Both the position numbers and the translations under genes were made by a program. A DNA stretch of 64,000 nt from Nocardiopsis listeri NBRC 13360 (GTDB lineage: Bacteria > Actinomycetota > Actinomycetes > Streptosporangiales > Streptosporangiaceae), in assembly GCF_001570765.1 (NCBI RefSeq), contig NZ_BCSH01000002.1:1-64000 (forward strand), in the 5' to 3' direction. The notes under the pieces are model-generated. The model was not told the DNA's origin and made no database searches. It saw nothing but the letters and a program-made list of their open reading frames with translations. Below, piece after piece: positions 8,109-18,917 of this stretch. Each line of letters opens with the position of its first letter. The stretch's first letter is position 1.

Positions 8109-8126
8109 AGGTGAAAACGTTCACAA
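8109..8126. promoter_or_regulatory. Second Rex-like operator, upstream of nuoA
   Basis: The right half-site TTCACAA (8120-8126) is perfect and the left half (8109-8115, AGGTGAA) differs at two of seven positions, with the same four-base centre (AACG). It lies about 50 bases before the nuoA start. Its repetition of the motif at 6496 makes chance less likely. Confidence 0.6.
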
Positions 8127-8176
8127 GACCGCCGGGCGCGCGCCCCGGTGGGCCGTTCAACGGAGGAGGGTGAGCC

Positions 8177-8536
8177 GTGGAGCTGTACACACCGCTACTC
8201 GTGCTCGGCGGGATCGGCGCCGCCTTCGTGGTGGTGTCGATGGTCGTCGGAGCGATCGTCGGACCCAAGCGCTACAACCGCGCCAAGATGCAGGCCTACG
8301 AGTGCGGCATCGAGCCGACCCCGCAGCCGGCGGGCGGCGGCCGTTTCACCGTCAAGTACTACATGACGGCCATGATGTTCATCGTCTTCGACATCGAGAT
8401 CATCTTCCTCATTCCCTGGGCGATCCACTTCGACGCCCTCGGCTGGTTCGGTCTGATCGCGATCATCCTCTTCCTGGTGAACGTCTCCATCGCCTACGCA
8501 TACGAGTGGCGTCGCGGAGGCCTCGAATGGGACTGA
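8177..8536 (+). CDS. nuoA: NADH-quinone oxidoreductase subunit A
   Basis: This 119-residue membrane protein of complex I has three predicted membrane helices (about residues 7-29, 60-83 and 88-108). The conserved loop Y-E-C-G-I-E-P follows helix 1, and the F-D-I-E-I-I-F-L-I-P-W motif forms helix 2. It is part of the proton-translocating arm. The GTG start has a strong GGAGGAGGG site. It is the first of 14 tightly packed nuo genes in canonical A-to-N order. Confidence 0.96.
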   Translation: MELYTPLLVLGGIGAAFVVVSMVVGAIVGPKRYNRAKMQAYECGIEPTPQPAGGGRFTVKYYMTAMMFIVFDIEIIFLIPWAIHFDALGWFGLIAIILFLVNVSIAYAYEWRRGGLEWD

Positions 8537-8600
8537 CCCGTGCACCCCACCCCCAGGCACCACAGACCCGGCAGTTCAGCCTTGAGGAGGTCCGAAGCTG

Positions 8601-9146
8601 ATGGGACTAGAAGAGAAACTCCCCGCGGGGATCGCGCTCACCACGGTCGAACAGGTCGCCGGGCTCGCCCGTAAGACCTCCATGTGGCCGGCCACGTTCG
8701 GTCTGGCCTGCTGCGCGATCGAGATGATGTCGGTCGGTGGCCCCCATTACGACCTGGCCCGTTTCGGCATGGAGAAATTCGGTGCCACCCCCCGACAGGC
8801 CGACCTGATGGTCGTCGCCGGACGCGTGAGCCAGAAGATGGCGCCGGTCCTACGGCAGATCTACGACCAGATGCCCGAACCCAAGTGGGTCATCGCCATG
8901 GGCGTGTGCGCTTCCAGCGGAGGCATGTTCAACAACTACGCGATCGTCCAGGGCGTGGACCACATCGTCCCCGTCGACATCTACCTGCCGGGCTGCCCGC
9001 CCAGGCCGGAGATGTTCCTGGACGCCGTGCTCAAGCTCCACGACAAGGTGCAGAACACCAAGCTCGGCGCCCATCGGGAGCAGGAGATCACCGAGACCGA
9101 GGAGCGGATGCTCCGTCATTCGCTGCCGCTGGTGACCAAGGACTGA
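8601..9146 (+). CDS. nuoB: NADH-quinone oxidoreductase subunit B
   Basis: This 181-residue subunit carries the N2 [4Fe-4S] cluster that passes electrons to the quinone. The twin-cysteine motif [10 protein letters not shown] lies near residues 34-43, with further ligands in [16 protein letters not shown] and [18 protein letters not shown] ribosome binding site precedes the ATG. nuoC starts two bases after its stop. Confidence 0.97.
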   Translation: MGLEEKLPAGIALTTVEQVAGLARKTSMWPATFGLACCAIEMMSVGGPHYDLARFGMEKFGATPRQADLMVVAGRVSQKMAPVLRQIYDQMPEPKWVIAMGVCASSGGMFNNYAIVQGVDHIVPVDIYLPGCPPRPEMFLDAVLKLHDKVQNTKLGAHREQEITETEERMLRHSLPLVTKD

Positions 9147-9148
9147 AC

Positions 9149-9895
9149 ATGAGCAACGAGTACGAGCGCGACCGTGACGAGGCGGCGGAGAACCTGCCCG
9201 ACCAGCGCGGGCGTGAACGGTTGGCCGCGCCGGTCAAGCGAACCGGCATGTTCGGGTCGACGACCACGGGGGACACCTCCGGGTTCGGTGGGCTGAAGGT
9301 GCGGGGGAGCGCTCCCGTCCACAGCAGTCGGCCCTTCACCGACCCCGACGATCCGCGCACCGCCGACTTCGACCGGGTCGCCGACGACCTGGAGGCGGCG
9401 TTGAACGCCCTGGAACGGGCGGACCTCGTCGAGCGGGTCGAGGTGGCGGTCGGGGAGATCACCTTCCACGTCCGCCGCGAGGGTCTCCTGGAAGTGGCCC
9501 GGGTACTGCGCGACGATCCCGCCCTGCGCTATGAGCTGTGCACCGGCGTGGTCGGGGTGCACTACCCCGACCACGCCGGACGCGAGCTGCACGCGGTCTA
9601 CCACTTCCGGTCGATCACCCACAACAGCGAGATCCGGGTCGAGACCACCTGCCCCGACGCCGACCGGCACGTGCCCTCCATCGTGTCGGTCTACCCGACC
9701 AACGACTGGCACGAGCGCGAGGCCTGGGACTTCTTCGGGATCGTCTTCGACGACCACCCGGCCTTGACCCGTATCCAGATGCCCGACGACTGGGACGGTC
9801 ACCCCCAGCGCAAGGACTACCCACTGGGCGGCGTCCCGGTCGAGTACCGGGGCGCGACCGTGCCCCCACCGGACGAGCGGCGGGACTACAAGTGA
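9149..9895 (+). CDS. nuoC: NADH-quinone oxidoreductase subunit C
   Basis: This 248-residue peripheral subunit joins the 30-kDa family at its C-terminal part, where [17 protein letters not shown] and [15 protein letters not shown] are the family signatures. The first 70 residues are a hydrophilic, probably disordered extension typical of actinobacteria. I chose ATG 9149 because the frame upstream only reads through nuoB. It is a separate gene from nuoD, not a fused nuoCD. Confidence 0.95.
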   Translation: MSNEYERDRDEAAENLPDQRGRERLAAPVKRTGMFGSTTTGDTSGFGGLKVRGSAPVHSSRPFTDPDDPRTADFDRVADDLEAALNALERADLVERVEVAVGEITFHVRREGLLEVARVLRDDPALRYELCTGVVGVHYPDHAGRELHAVYHFRSITHNSEIRVETTCPDADRHVPSIVSVYPTNDWHEREAWDFFGIVFDDHPALTRIQMPDDWDGHPQRKDYPLGGVPVEYRGATVPPPDERRDYK

Positions 9896-9950
9896 ACCGC
9901 CCGGCCACCACACGAGTGATTCGAAGGGCCATCCAGAAGGGAGGCACGGC

Positions 9951-11246
9951 ATGACCGTCACCGAGGACTACATCGACGCCTCCGGTGGGGACTGGGACGA
10001 CGTCGTCGAGAAGGCCCAGGGCAGTAGCGCCGAGCGCCTCGTCGTCAACATGGGGCCGCAGCACCCGTCCACGCACGGCGTGCTCCGGCTGATCCTCACC
10101 CTGGACGGCGAGACCTGCACCGAAGCCCGTGTCGGCATCGGTTACCTGCACACCGGTATCGAGAAGAACATGGAATACCGGACGTGGACGCAGGGCACCA
10201 CGTTCGTGACCCGCATGGACTACCTGACGCCGCTCTTCAACGAGACGGCGTACTGCCTGGCGGTCGAGAAGCTGCTCGGCATCACCGACCGCGTCCCCGA
10301 CCGGGCCAACGTCATCCGGGTCCTGCTCATGGAACTGAACCGGATGGCCTCGCACTTCGTGGCCATGGCGACGTTCGGCATGGAGCTGGGCGCCACCACG
10401 ATCATGACCAACGGCTTCCGTGAACGCGAGATGATCCTCGACATCTTCGAGCTCATCACGGGTTTGCGAATGAACCACGCCTTCATCCGTCCCGGCGGGG
10501 TGGCCCAGGACCTGCCCCCGGGCGCGGTCGGCAAGGTGCGGGAACTGCTCAAGGACATGCCCGAGCGCATCAAGATCATGCGCAAGCTCCTGGACGAGAA
10601 CCCCCTCTACCTGGCCCGGACCAAGGACGTCGCCTACCTCAACCTGCCCGGTTGCATGGCGCTCGGCGTCACCGGGCCGCTGGTACGCGCCTCCGGTCTG
10701 GCCTGGGACCTGCGCAAGGCCAAGCCCTACTGCGGCTACGAGAACTACGAGTTCGACGTGCCGGTCTCCGACGGCGGCGACGTGTACGCCCGTTACCGGG
10801 TGCGCATGGCCGAGATGGAGGAGAGCCTCAAGATCGTCGAGCAGTGCCTGGACAAGCTGGAGCCCGGGCCCGTGATGATCGAGGACGCCAAGATCGGTTG
10901 GCCCGCCAAGCTCGCGCTGGGTCCGGACGGTATGGGCAACTCCCCGGATCACATCGCGCACATCATGAGCGGCTCGATGGAGGCGCTCATCCACCACTTC
11001 AAGTTGGTCACCGAGGGTTTCCGGGTCCCGGCCGGCCAGGCGTACGCGGCGGTGGAGAGCGCCAAGGGCGAACTCGGCTGCCACGCCGTCAGCGACGGGG
11101 GCACCCGCCCCTATCGCGTCCACTTCCGCGATCCGTCGTTCACCCACCTCCAGGCCGTCGCCGCCATGTGCGAGGGCGGGACGGTGGCGGACGTCATCGC
11201 GGCCGTGGCCAGTATCGACCCGGTGATGGGAGGCGTGGACCGGTGA
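9951..11246 (+). CDS. nuoD: NADH-quinone oxidoreductase subunit D
   Basis: This 431-residue 49-kDa-type subunit forms, with NuoB, the quinone-binding pocket. The motif [14 protein letters not shown] near residues 35-47 is the hallmark, and the C-terminus ends in [19 protein letters not shown] site precedes ATG 9951. The stop overlaps the nuoE GTG. Confidence 0.97.
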   Translation: MTVTEDYIDASGGDWDDVVEKAQGSSAERLVVNMGPQHPSTHGVLRLILTLDGETCTEARVGIGYLHTGIEKNMEYRTWTQGTTFVTRMDYLTPLFNETAYCLAVEKLLGITDRVPDRANVIRVLLMELNRMASHFVAMATFGMELGATTIMTNGFREREMILDIFELITGLRMNHAFIRPGGVAQDLPPGAVGKVRELLKDMPERIKIMRKLLDENPLYLARTKDVAYLNLPGCMALGVTGPLVRASGLAWDLRKAKPYCGYENYEFDVPVSDGGDVYARYRVRMAEMEESLKIVEQCLDKLEPGPVMIEDAKIGWPAKLALGPDGMGNSPDHIAHIMSGSMEALIHHFKLVTEGFRVPAGQAYAAVESAKGELGCHAVSDGGTRPYRVHFRDPSFTHLQAVAAMCEGGTVADVIAAVASIDPVMGGVDR

Positions 11247-11992
11247 GCGAGAACAACGACAACGGGACCACCGAGACAGAGCAGAGCGTCTTCACCGACG
11301 AGGTGGTGGCCCGCCTGGCGCAGGACGCCAAGGAGATCATCAGCCGCTACCCGAAGCCGCGGTCGGCGCTACTGCCGCTGCTGCACCTGGTGCAGTCCGA
11401 GGAGGGGTACGTCAGTCGGGACGGCATGAAGTTCTGCGCCGACCAGCTGGACATCACCCTCGCCGAGGTCAACGCGGTCGCCACGTTCTACACCATGTAC
11501 CGCCGCCGCCCCGGCGGCGACTACCAGGTGGGCGTGTGCACCAACACCCTGTGCGCGGTGATGGGTGGAGACGAGATCTTCTCCTCCCTCAAGGAGCACC
11601 TGGACCTGGAGAACGGCGAGACCACCGAGGACGGCAAGGTCACGCTGGAGCACGTGGAGTGCAACGCCGCCTGCGACTTCGCCCCCGTGGTGATGGTCAA
11701 CTGGGAGTTCTTCGACGACCGCACGCCCGCCACCGCCAAACAGATGGTCGACGACCTGCGGTCGGGCAAGGACGTCGTGCCCACCCGCGGTCCGAAGAGC
11801 CTGTGCACCTGGAAGCAGGCCTCGCGCGTGCTCGCCGGGTTCGACGACGGGCGCGCGGGCGAGGGCGTCCAGGCGGCCGCCCCGTCGCTGGCCGGGCTCA
11901 GGCTCGCCCAGCAGCGTGGGTGGACGGCTCCGGACCCCGACGACCTCCCCACACCTTCTTCCGACGAGCAGGGTGAGGAGGGCGCCAAGTGA
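11243..11992 (+). CDS. nuoE: NADH-quinone oxidoreductase subunit E
   Basis: This 249-residue thioredoxin-fold subunit binds a [2Fe-2S] cluster through C-T-N-T-L-C and E-C-N-A-A-C, both visible in the middle of the protein. GTG 11243 overlaps the nuoD stop as GTGA and is the natural start; the frame upstream only shadows nuoD. The last 40 residues form an Ala/Asp/Glu-rich extension beyond the usual family end. NuoE works with NuoF in the NADH dehydrogenase module. Confidence 0.95.
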   Translation: MSENNDNGTTETEQSVFTDEVVARLAQDAKEIISRYPKPRSALLPLLHLVQSEEGYVSRDGMKFCADQLDITLAEVNAVATFYTMYRRRPGGDYQVGVCTNTLCAVMGGDEIFSSLKEHLDLENGETTEDGKVTLEHVECNAACDFAPVVMVNWEFFDDRTPATAKQMVDDLRSGKDVVPTRGPKSLCTWKQASRVLAGFDDGRAGEGVQAAAPSLAGLRLAQQRGWTAPDPDDLPTPSSDEQGEEGAK

Positions 11993-13311
11993 CCACCCTG
12001 ACCCCGATCCTGTCCAAGAACTGGGACCGCCCCGACTCCTTCACGATCGACGGTTACCGGGCCACCGGCGGCTACGAGGCGCTGCGCAAGGCGCTGGCCA
12101 TGGAACCCGACGGCATCGTCGACCTGGTCAAGGAAGCCGGTCTGCGCGGCCGGGGCGGCGCGGGCTTCCCCACCGGGATGAAGTGGGGGTTCCTGCCCAA
12201 GGACAACCCCAACCCGCGCTACCTCGTCGTCAACGCCGACGAGTCCGAGCCGGGTACCTGCAAGGACATCCCGCTCATGCTCGCCAACCCGCACGTGTTG
12301 GTGGAGGGCGTGGCGATCGCCGCCTACGCGATCAAGTCCGGCCAGGCCTTCATCTACGTGCGTGGTGAGGTCCTGCACGTCATCCGCCGGCTCCGTCAGG
12401 CGGTGGCCGACGCCTACGAGGCCGGACTGCTCGGCAAGGACATCCTCGGCACCGGCTTCGACCTCGACGTCGTCGTGCACGCCGGGGCCGGCGCCTACAT
12501 CTGCGGTGAGGAGACCGCCCTCCTGGACTCCCTGGAGGGCTACAAGGGCCAGCCCCGCCTCAAGCCGCCGTTCCCGGCGGTGGCCGGTCTCTACGCCTCG
12601 CCCACCGTGGTGAACAACGTGGAGTCCATCGCCAGCGTCCCGGGGATCGTCGCCAACGGCGCCGAGTGGTTCACCTCCATGGGTACCGAGAAGTCCGCCG
12701 GGTTCGGCTTCTTCTCGCTGTCCGGGCACGTCGCCAACCCCGGCCAGTACGAGGCGCCGCTCGGCATCACGCTGCGCGAACTCCTCGACATGGCGGGCGG
12801 GATGCGCGCCGGGCACGAACTCAAGTTCTGGACCCCGGGTGGTTCCTCCACGCCGATCTTCACCGACGAGCACCTGGACACCCCGCTCGACTTCGAGTCG
12901 GTGGGCGCCGCCGGGTCCATGCTCGGCACCCGAGCCCTCCAGATCTTCGACGAGACCACCTGCGTGGTGCGCGCCGTCGGCCGTTGGATCGCCTTCTACG
13001 CCCACGAGTCCTGCGGCAAGTGCACGCCCTGCCGCGAGGGCAACTTCTGGATGGTCCAGGTCCTGGACCGGCTGGAACGGGGCGAGGGCACCGAGGCCGA
13101 CATCGACAAGCTCCTGGACATCTGCGACAACCTGCTCGGCCGCTCCTTCTGCGCCCTGGGCGACGGCGCCACCAGCCCCGTCATGTCGTCGATCAAGTAC
13201 TTCCGCCAGGAGTACGTCGACCACTTCGAGAAGGGCGGCTGTCCCTTCGACCACTCCAGGTCCACCCTCTGGGCGGACCGGCCGACCTCTGCAGAGGGAG
13301 GGAACCGATGA
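11989..13311 (+). CDS. nuoF: NADH-quinone oxidoreductase subunit F
   Basis: This 440-residue subunit binds NADH, FMN and the N3 [4Fe-4S] cluster. The Gly-rich segment [12 protein letters not shown] near residues 52-63 is the NADH/FMN site. The cluster motif E-S-C342-G-K-C-T-P-C-R-E-G lies in the C-terminal part, with the distant fourth cysteine in F-C-A-L-G. GTG 11989 overlaps the nuoE stop (GTGA). Confidence 0.97.
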   Translation: MTTLTPILSKNWDRPDSFTIDGYRATGGYEALRKALAMEPDGIVDLVKEAGLRGRGGAGFPTGMKWGFLPKDNPNPRYLVVNADESEPGTCKDIPLMLANPHVLVEGVAIAAYAIKSGQAFIYVRGEVLHVIRRLRQAVADAYEAGLLGKDILGTGFDLDVVVHAGAGAYICGEETALLDSLEGYKGQPRLKPPFPAVAGLYASPTVVNNVESIASVPGIVANGAEWFTSMGTEKSAGFGFFSLSGHVANPGQYEAPLGITLRELLDMAGGMRAGHELKFWTPGGSSTPIFTDEHLDTPLDFESVGAAGSMLGTRALQIFDETTCVVRAVGRWIAFYAHESCGKCTPCREGNFWMVQVLDRLERGEGTEADIDKLLDICDNLLGRSFCALGDGATSPVMSSIKYFRQEYVDHFEKGGCPFDHSRSTLWADRPTSAEGGNR

Positions 13312-15767
13312 CCGTCACCTCCAACACCTCCGGCGGGTCCTCACCCGCCCCGCCCCCGGAGGACCTGATCACCGTCACCATCGACGGTTTCCAGCTCCGG
13401 GTGCCCAAGGGGACCCTGCTGATCCGCGCGGCCGAGCTGCTCGGCATCCAGATCCCCCGGTTCTGCGACCACCCGTTGCTCGATCCGGTCGCCGCCTGCC
13501 GCCAGTGCCTGGTCGAGATCCCCGACATGGGCAACGGCCGCGGGATGCCCAAGCCACAGCCCTCCTGCGCCATCACCGTGATGGAGGGCATGGTGGTCAA
13601 CACCCAGTTGACCTCCCCGGTGGCGGAGAAGGCCCAGCGCGGGATCATGGAGTTCCTGCTGATCAACCACCCGCTGGACTGTCCGGTCTGTGACAAGGGC
13701 GGCGAGTGCCCCCTCCAGAACCAGGCCATGTCCACGGGCCAGGGCGAGACGCGGTTCATCGACGTCAAGCGCACCTTCCCCAAACCCGTCTCGCTGTCGA
13801 CCGAGGTGCTGCTGGACCGTGAGCGCTGCATCCAGTGCACGCGTTGCACCCGATTCGCCGCCGAGATCGCCGGTGACCCGCTGATCGAGCTCATGGAACG
13901 CGGCGCCCAGGAACAGATCGGCATCGCCGAGGGGGAGCCGTTCGACTCCTACTTCTCCGGCAACACGGTGCAGATCTGCCCGGTGGGCGCGCTCACCGGC
14001 GCCGCCTACCGGTTCCGCTCACGCCCCTTCGACCTGGTCTCCACCCCCAGCATCTGCGAGCACTGCGCCGGCGGTTGCGCGCAGCGCACCGACCACCGAC
14101 GGGGCAAGGTCACCCGACGCCTGGCCGGTGACGACCCGCAGGTGAACGAGGAGTGGAACTGCGACAAGGGGCGATGGGCGTTCACCTACGCCACCCAGGC
14201 CGACCGGCTCAGCCGCCCCCTGGTCCGTGACGAGGACTCCAGGGCCCTGGAGTTCGCCTCCTGGCCCGAGGCCATCGGTATGGCCGCCCAGGGGCTGGCC
14301 GCCGCTCGTGGCAACGTGGGCGTACTGGTCGGCGGGCGCCTCACCTACGAGGACGCCTACGCCTACGCCAAGTTCGCCCGTGTGGCCCTGGGCACCAACG
14401 ACGTGGACGCCCGCGCCCGCGAGCACTCCGTCGAGGAGGCGGACTTCCTCGCCGCGCGTGTGGCGGGCAGGCCGGTGGACGTCGACTTCACCTCGGTGGA
14501 GAAGGCACCCGCGGTGCTGCTCGCCGGGTTCGACCCCGAGGACGAGTCGGCCTCCACGTTCCTGCGCCTGCGCAAGGGCATGCGCAAGCGAGGACTGAAG
14601 GTGTACTCGCTGGCCTCGCACTCCACCCTGGGTCTGACCAAGACCAAGGGCACGCTCGTCCGGACCGTCCCGGGTGATGAGGGCCGGACCCTCAACTCCC
14701 TGGACGTGGAACACCCCGAGATCCTCCAGGCCATGGGCCAGGAGGGCGCGATCATCCTGGTGGGCGAGCGGCTCGCCGCCGTCCCCGGCGCGCTCACCGC
14801 GGCGATCGCCCTGTCCGAACGCACCGGAGCCCGCCTGGCGTGGATCCCGCGTCGCGCGGGTGAGCGCGGCGCCATCGACGCCGGGGCGCTTCCGAACCTG
14901 CTGCCCGGCGGACGCCCCGTCGCCGACGCCTCGGCACGGGCCGAGGTCGCCCGAGCCTGGAACGTCGGTTCCCTGCCGAGCGAACCCGGCCGCGACACCG
15001 ACGCGATCATCGCCGCGGCCGCCGCCGGAGAACTGGACGCACTGGTCATCGCGGGACTGGAACTGGACGACCTGCCCGACCCGGAGGCGGCCCGCGCCGC
15101 CCTGGCCCGGGTGCCGTTCATCGTCAGCCTGGAACTGCGCGCCAGTGACGTCACCGACCGCGCCGACGTGGTGCTCCCGGTGGCCTCCGTCGCCGAGAAG
15201 TCCGGCACCTTCGTCAACTGGGAGGGTCGCCACAGGCCCTTCGGTGAGGCGCTCAAGGTGCCCGGAGCCCTCTCCGACCTGCGGGTCCTGTCCGCCATCG
15301 CGGACGAGATGGACGTGCACCTGGGTCTGCCCGACGCCGCGGGCGCCCACCGGGAACTGCTGGAGCTGGGCCCGTGGGCGGGGAACCGCCCCGTCGGCCC
15401 GTCCGCGCGCCCGGTGGCCACGCCCGAACCCGGCCCCGGCCGCGCGCTGCTGTCCACCTGGAAGCAGTTGCTCGGCACCGGTCGCATGGAGGACGGAGAG
15501 CCCTACCTGGCCGGGACCGCCCGCAAGGCCCGCGCCTACCTGTCCAAGACCACGGCGGAGGAGGTCGGCGTCTCCGACGGCGGCTCGCTGCGCGTCACCG
15601 GTCCCTTGGGAACGGTGACCGTGCCCGCGGTCGTCACCGACATCGCCGACCGGGTCGTCTGGCTCCCGGCCAACGCGCACGGCTGCGACATCCGTCGTGA
15701 CCTGGGCGCCACCGCCGGGCAGACGGTCGAACTGGCCTCGCCCACCACCAACGGGAGGCAACAGTGA
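13308..15767 (+). CDS. nuoG: NADH-quinone oxidoreductase subunit G
   Basis: This 819-residue iron-sulfur subunit begins with a [2Fe-2S] domain (C53 in R-F-C-D-H-P, then C-R-Q-C). A His/Cys cluster region follows ([14 protein letters not shown]), then two [4Fe-4S] motifs (C-I-Q-C-T-R-C and later C-E-H-C-A-G-G-C) and a molybdopterin-oxidoreductase-like domain to the end. ATG 13308 overlaps the nuoF stop as ATGA; the longer open frame upstream is only the shadow of nuoF. The extra C-x-x-C-x-x-x-C cluster (N7 type) is present. Confidence 0.95.
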   Translation: MTVTSNTSGGSSPAPPPEDLITVTIDGFQLRVPKGTLLIRAAELLGIQIPRFCDHPLLDPVAACRQCLVEIPDMGNGRGMPKPQPSCAITVMEGMVVNTQLTSPVAEKAQRGIMEFLLINHPLDCPVCDKGGECPLQNQAMSTGQGETRFIDVKRTFPKPVSLSTEVLLDRERCIQCTRCTRFAAEIAGDPLIELMERGAQEQIGIAEGEPFDSYFSGNTVQICPVGALTGAAYRFRSRPFDLVSTPSICEHCAGGCAQRTDHRRGKVTRRLAGDDPQVNEEWNCDKGRWAFTYATQADRLSRPLVRDEDSRALEFASWPEAIGMAAQGLAAARGNVGVLVGGRLTYEDAYAYAKFARVALGTNDVDARAREHSVEEADFLAARVAGRPVDVDFTSVEKAPAVLLAGFDPEDESASTFLRLRKGMRKRGLKVYSLASHSTLGLTKTKGTLVRTVPGDEGRTLNSLDVEHPEILQAMGQEGAIILVGERLAAVPGALTAAIALSERTGARLAWIPRRAGERGAIDAGALPNLLPGGRPVADASARAEVARAWNVGSLPSEPGRDTDAIIAAAAAGELDALVIAGLELDDLPDPEAARAALARVPFIVSLELRASDVTDRADVVLPVASVAEKSGTFVNWEGRHRPFGEALKVPGALSDLRVLSAIADEMDVHLGLPDAAGAHRELLELGPWAGNRPVGPSARPVATPEPGPGRALLSTWKQLLGTGRMEDGEPYLAGTARKARAYLSKTTAEEVGVSDGGSLRVTGPLGTVTVPAVVTDIADRVVWLPANAHGCDIRRDLGATAGQTVELASPTTNGRQQ

Positions 15768-17137
15768 CCCCCGCCGCCCTCGATCCGCGCGTGGCCGACC
15801 TGGCCGCGGAGAGCACCCTGAGCGCCTTCGGGAACGACCCGTGGTGGATCACCACCATCAAGGCGCTGGGCATCTTCGTGTTCCTGATGGTCTGCGTGCT
15901 GATGATGATCATGGCCGACCGTAAGGTCATGGGCCGCATGCAGCAGCGACACGGACCCAACCGGATGGGCCCCTTCGGTCTCCTGCAGTCCCTGTTCGAC
16001 GGGATCAAGCTCTCCCTCAAGGAGGACGTGATCCCGCGCAGTGTGGACCGGTTCGTCTACATCGCCGCGCCGATGATCGCCGCCATTCCGGCGTTCCTGG
16101 CCTTCTCGGTCATCCCGATGGGGCCCGAGGTGAACATGTTCGGGGTCATGACCCCGCTACAGCTCACCGACCTTCCCATCGCCGCGCTGTTGGTGCTGGC
16201 CACCGCCGCGCTGGGCGTGTACGGGATCGTCCTGGGCGGCTGGGCCTCCCAGTCCCCGTACGCCCTGCTCGGTGGCCTGCGCGCCTCCGCGCAGGTGATC
16301 AGCTACGAGGTCGCCATGGGCCTGTCCTTCGTGGCGGTCTTCATCATGGCGGGCACCCTCACCACCTCCGGCATCGTCGCGGCCCAGGAGAACCTGTGGT
16401 TCGCGGTGCTGCTCCTGCCCTCCTTCCTCATCTACATCGTCACGATGATCGGCGAGACCAACCGGCTCCCGTTCGACCTGGCCGAGGGCGAGGGCGAGAT
16501 CGTCGGCGGCTTCATGACCGAGTACGGGTCCATGAAGTTCACGATGTTCTTCCTCGCGGAGTACGTGAACATGTGCACCGTCGCCGCGGTGTCCGTGACG
16601 CTCTTCCTCGGCGGCTGGTACGCGCCGCCAGGGGTCACGGCGATCATCCCCGGCGCCAATGAGGGCTGGCTTCCGCTCCTGTGGTGGCTGCTCAAGTTCG
16701 TCGCCGTGATGTTCCTGTTCATCTGGGCCCGGGGCAGCCTGCCGCGTGTGCGCTACGACCAGCTGATGAAGCTCGGCTGGAAGGTCCTCATCCCGATCCA
16801 GCTCGTGTGGATCACCGGTGTGGCCGTCGTGCGCATGCTCATCCTGGACGGCGCCTCCCCGGTCATCATCGGGGCGGTCGTCGCGGCCTTCACCGTGGCC
16901 ACCATCGCCGCCTTCGCCGCTTGGGTGCGCTTCGTGCGCCGTGAGCGCGCCGAGGAGGCCAAGGCGCGTGCCGAGAACGCGCGCCGAGCCCACAAGGAAC
17001 CCTCCTTCGGCGGGTTCCCGGTGCCCCCGAGCACCGCCGCCCACTACGGCAGCCGCGTGCTCGCCGAACCGTCGCGGACGGCCTCGGCCGGCACCGTCGA
17101 ACGCAACCAGAAGAAGGGGGAGGTTACCGGTGCTTGA
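15764..17137 (+). CDS. nuoH: NADH-quinone oxidoreductase subunit H
   Basis: This 457-residue membrane subunit has eight or so helices and sits at the quinone entry site, linking the peripheral and membrane arms. The family motifs [30 protein letters not shown] and [13 protein letters not shown] are all present. The last 75 residues are a charged cytoplasmic tail beyond the conserved core. GTG 15764 overlaps the nuoG stop. Confidence 0.96.
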   Translation: MTPAALDPRVADLAAESTLSAFGNDPWWITTIKALGIFVFLMVCVLMMIMADRKVMGRMQQRHGPNRMGPFGLLQSLFDGIKLSLKEDVIPRSVDRFVYIAAPMIAAIPAFLAFSVIPMGPEVNMFGVMTPLQLTDLPIAALLVLATAALGVYGIVLGGWASQSPYALLGGLRASAQVISYEVAMGLSFVAVFIMAGTLTTSGIVAAQENLWFAVLLLPSFLIYIVTMIGETNRLPFDLAEGEGEIVGGFMTEYGSMKFTMFFLAEYVNMCTVAAVSVTLFLGGWYAPPGVTAIIPGANEGWLPLLWWLLKFVAVMFLFIWARGSLPRVRYDQLMKLGWKVLIPIQLVWITGVAVVRMLILDGASPVIIGAVVAAFTVATIAAFAAWVRFVRRERAEEAKARAENARRAHKEPSFGGFPVPPSTAAHYGSRVLAEPSRTASAGTVERNQKKGEVTGA

Positions 17138-17678
17138 GTGGCTCAACCCCGTCAAGGGTTTCGGTGTCACCTTCCACACGATGTTCAAGAAGGTGCCCAC
17201 CGTCGAGTACCCGGAGGTCAAGCGCCCCACGGCGCCGCGCTTCCACGGACGGCACCAGCTGAACCGGTGGGCCGACGGCCTGGAGAAGTGCATCGGGTGC
17301 GAACTGTGCGCCTGGGCCTGCCCGGCCGACGCCATCTACGTGGAGGCCGGTGACAACACCGACGACGACCGGTACTCGCCCGGCGAACGCTACGGTCGCG
17401 TCTACCAGATCAACTACCTGCGCTGCATCCTCTGCGGTCTGTGCGTCGAGGCCTGCCCGACCCGGGCGCTCACCATGACCAACGAGTACGAGCTCGCCGA
17501 CGACAGCCGGCAGAGCCTCATCTGGACCAAGGAGCAGCTCCTGGCGCCCCTCACCGAGGAGATGGAGCAGCCCCCGCACCCGATGCGGCTCGGCGACGAC
17601 GAGCAGGACTACTACGCCACCGGGCGTGGTCAGCACGGCACGCAGGACCGGCCGGAGAACGCGGAGGCCACCCGGTGA
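17130..17678 (+). CDS. nuoI: NADH-quinone oxidoreductase subunit I
   Basis: This 182-residue ferredoxin-type subunit carries two [4Fe-4S] clusters: [12 protein letters not shown] and [12 protein letters not shown]. These pass electrons from NuoG to NuoB. GTG 17130 gives the protein V-L-E-W-L-N-P, overlaps the nuoH stop by eight bases and has a good AAGGGGGAGG site upstream. Confidence 0.96.
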   Translation: MLEWLNPVKGFGVTFHTMFKKVPTVEYPEVKRPTAPRFHGRHQLNRWADGLEKCIGCELCAWACPADAIYVEAGDNTDDDRYSPGERYGRVYQINYLRCILCGLCVEACPTRALTMTNEYELADDSRQSLIWTKEQLLAPLTEEMEQPPHPMRLGDDEQDYYATGRGQHGTQDRPENAEATR

Positions 17679-18622
17679 CCCCGCTCGACACGACTCCGCA
17701 CGTACTGCACTCCGCCGCGGGAGCGCCGATCGGATCGGGGGAGACCGCCCTGTTCTGGGTGCTGGGCACCATCGTGGTGCTCGGCGCCCTGGGCGTGGTC
17801 TTCTCCCGCAAGGCCGTCCACTCGGCCCTGTCGATGGCGCTGACGATGGTCGGCCTGGCGATCTTCTACGGCGTCAACGAGGCGCCGTTCCTCATGGTCG
17901 TCCAGATCGTCGTCTACACCGGCGCCGTCCTCATGCTGTTCCTGTTCGTGCTGATGCTCGTCGGCGTCAGCTCCTCCGACTCCCTGTCGGAGACCCTGCG
18001 CGGACAGCGGCTGATGACGGCGATCGTCGCGATCTGCTTCATCGGCGCCCTGGCCACCGGGATCACCCGTATCACCGTGGGCGATCCGGCCGGGATCGCC
18101 GCCGCGGCCCCGGTGGGAGGAACCATCCCGTGGCTGGCCGGCGAGCTGATCATGCGTTACCTGGTCGCGTTCGAGGCCACGGCGGCGCTGCTCATCACCG
18201 CCGTGCTCGGTGCCATGGTGCTCGCGCACACCGCCCGGATCGGCAAGCGCCGCACCCAGCGGGAGATGTCCGAGGACCGCATCCGCGGCGACCACCCCAC
18301 CCCGCTGCCCGGACCGGGCACCTACGCCCGGCACAACGCGATCGACATGCCCGCGCTGCTGCCGGACGGCACGGTCTCCCAGCTGTCCCTCAACCCCGTC
18401 CTCACCGCGCGCGACCCCCAGTACCAAAAGGGCGTGCCCATGGACATCCGGGCGACCCCGCTCCAGGGCGGGGGATCCGACGCGGTCCGACCCGAGGACG
18501 ACGAACCCGCCGCCGGGAAGGGGGTCCGACCCACCGGCGACGGTGAGGACGGCCCCGACCCCGCGGTCGACAACGGCACCAACGGCAAGGGACAGGAGGT
18601 CGAGTCCACGTGGACCCGATGA
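17675..18622 (+). CDS. nuoJ: NADH-quinone oxidoreductase subunit J
   Basis: This 315-residue membrane subunit has five predicted helices in the first 190 residues, including the conserved segment [18 protein letters not shown] long hydrophilic tail of about 110 residues follows, rich in Pro, Gly and Asp, as seen in other actinobacteria. GTG 17675 overlaps the nuoI stop (GTGA). It forms part of the proton-pumping arm. Confidence 0.94.
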   Translation: MTPLDTTPHVLHSAAGAPIGSGETALFWVLGTIVVLGALGVVFSRKAVHSALSMALTMVGLAIFYGVNEAPFLMVVQIVVYTGAVLMLFLFVLMLVGVSSSDSLSETLRGQRLMTAIVAICFIGALATGITRITVGDPAGIAAAAPVGGTIPWLAGELIMRYLVAFEATAALLITAVLGAMVLAHTARIGKRRTQREMSEDRIRGDHPTPLPGPGTYARHNAIDMPALLPDGTVSQLSLNPVLTARDPQYQKGVPMDIRATPLQGGGSDAVRPEDDEPAAGKGVRPTGDGEDGPDPAVDNGTNGKGQEVESTWTR

Positions 18623-18909
18623 ACTACATCGTCCTCGCGGCGCTTCTGTTCACCATCGGCGCGGTCGGCGTCCTCGTCCGACGCAACGCGATCATCGTCT
18701 TCATGTGCGTGGAGCTCATGCTCAACGCCTGCAACCTCGCGTTCGTCGCGTTCGCCCGGATGCACGGGGACATCGAGGGGCAGGTCATCGCGTTCTTCGT
18801 GATGGTCGTCGCCGCCGCCGAGGTGGTCGTGGGCCTCGCGATCATCATGCAGATCTTCCGAACCCGCAGGTCCGCGTCGCTCGATGACGCCAACCTGCTC
18901 AAGCACTAG
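18610..18909 (+). CDS. nuoK: NADH-quinone oxidoreductase subunit K
   Basis: This 99-residue three-helix membrane subunit contains the conserved [17 protein letters not shown] segment with the glutamate essential for proton transfer. It overlaps the end of nuoJ by 13 bases when started at GTG 18610; ATG 18619 is an alternative only three residues shorter. nuoL follows nine bases later. Confidence 0.95.
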   Translation: MDPMNYIVLAALLFTIGAVGVLVRRNAIIVFMCVELMLNACNLAFVAFARMHGDIEGQVIAFFVMVVAAAEVVVGLAIIMQIFRTRRSASLDDANLLKH

Positions 18910-18917
18910 AAGGCGAC

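Noticed and set aside
8684..9895. An apparent 403-residue protein covering nuoB and nuoC
   Set aside because: Only the nuoC part shows family similarity; ATG 9149 directly after the nuoB stop is the real start.
12666..15767. A 1033-residue frame that would fuse extra sequence to NuoG
   Set aside because: The first 214 codons are a frame-shifted shadow of nuoF; nuoG starts at ATG 13308 overlapping the nuoF stop.
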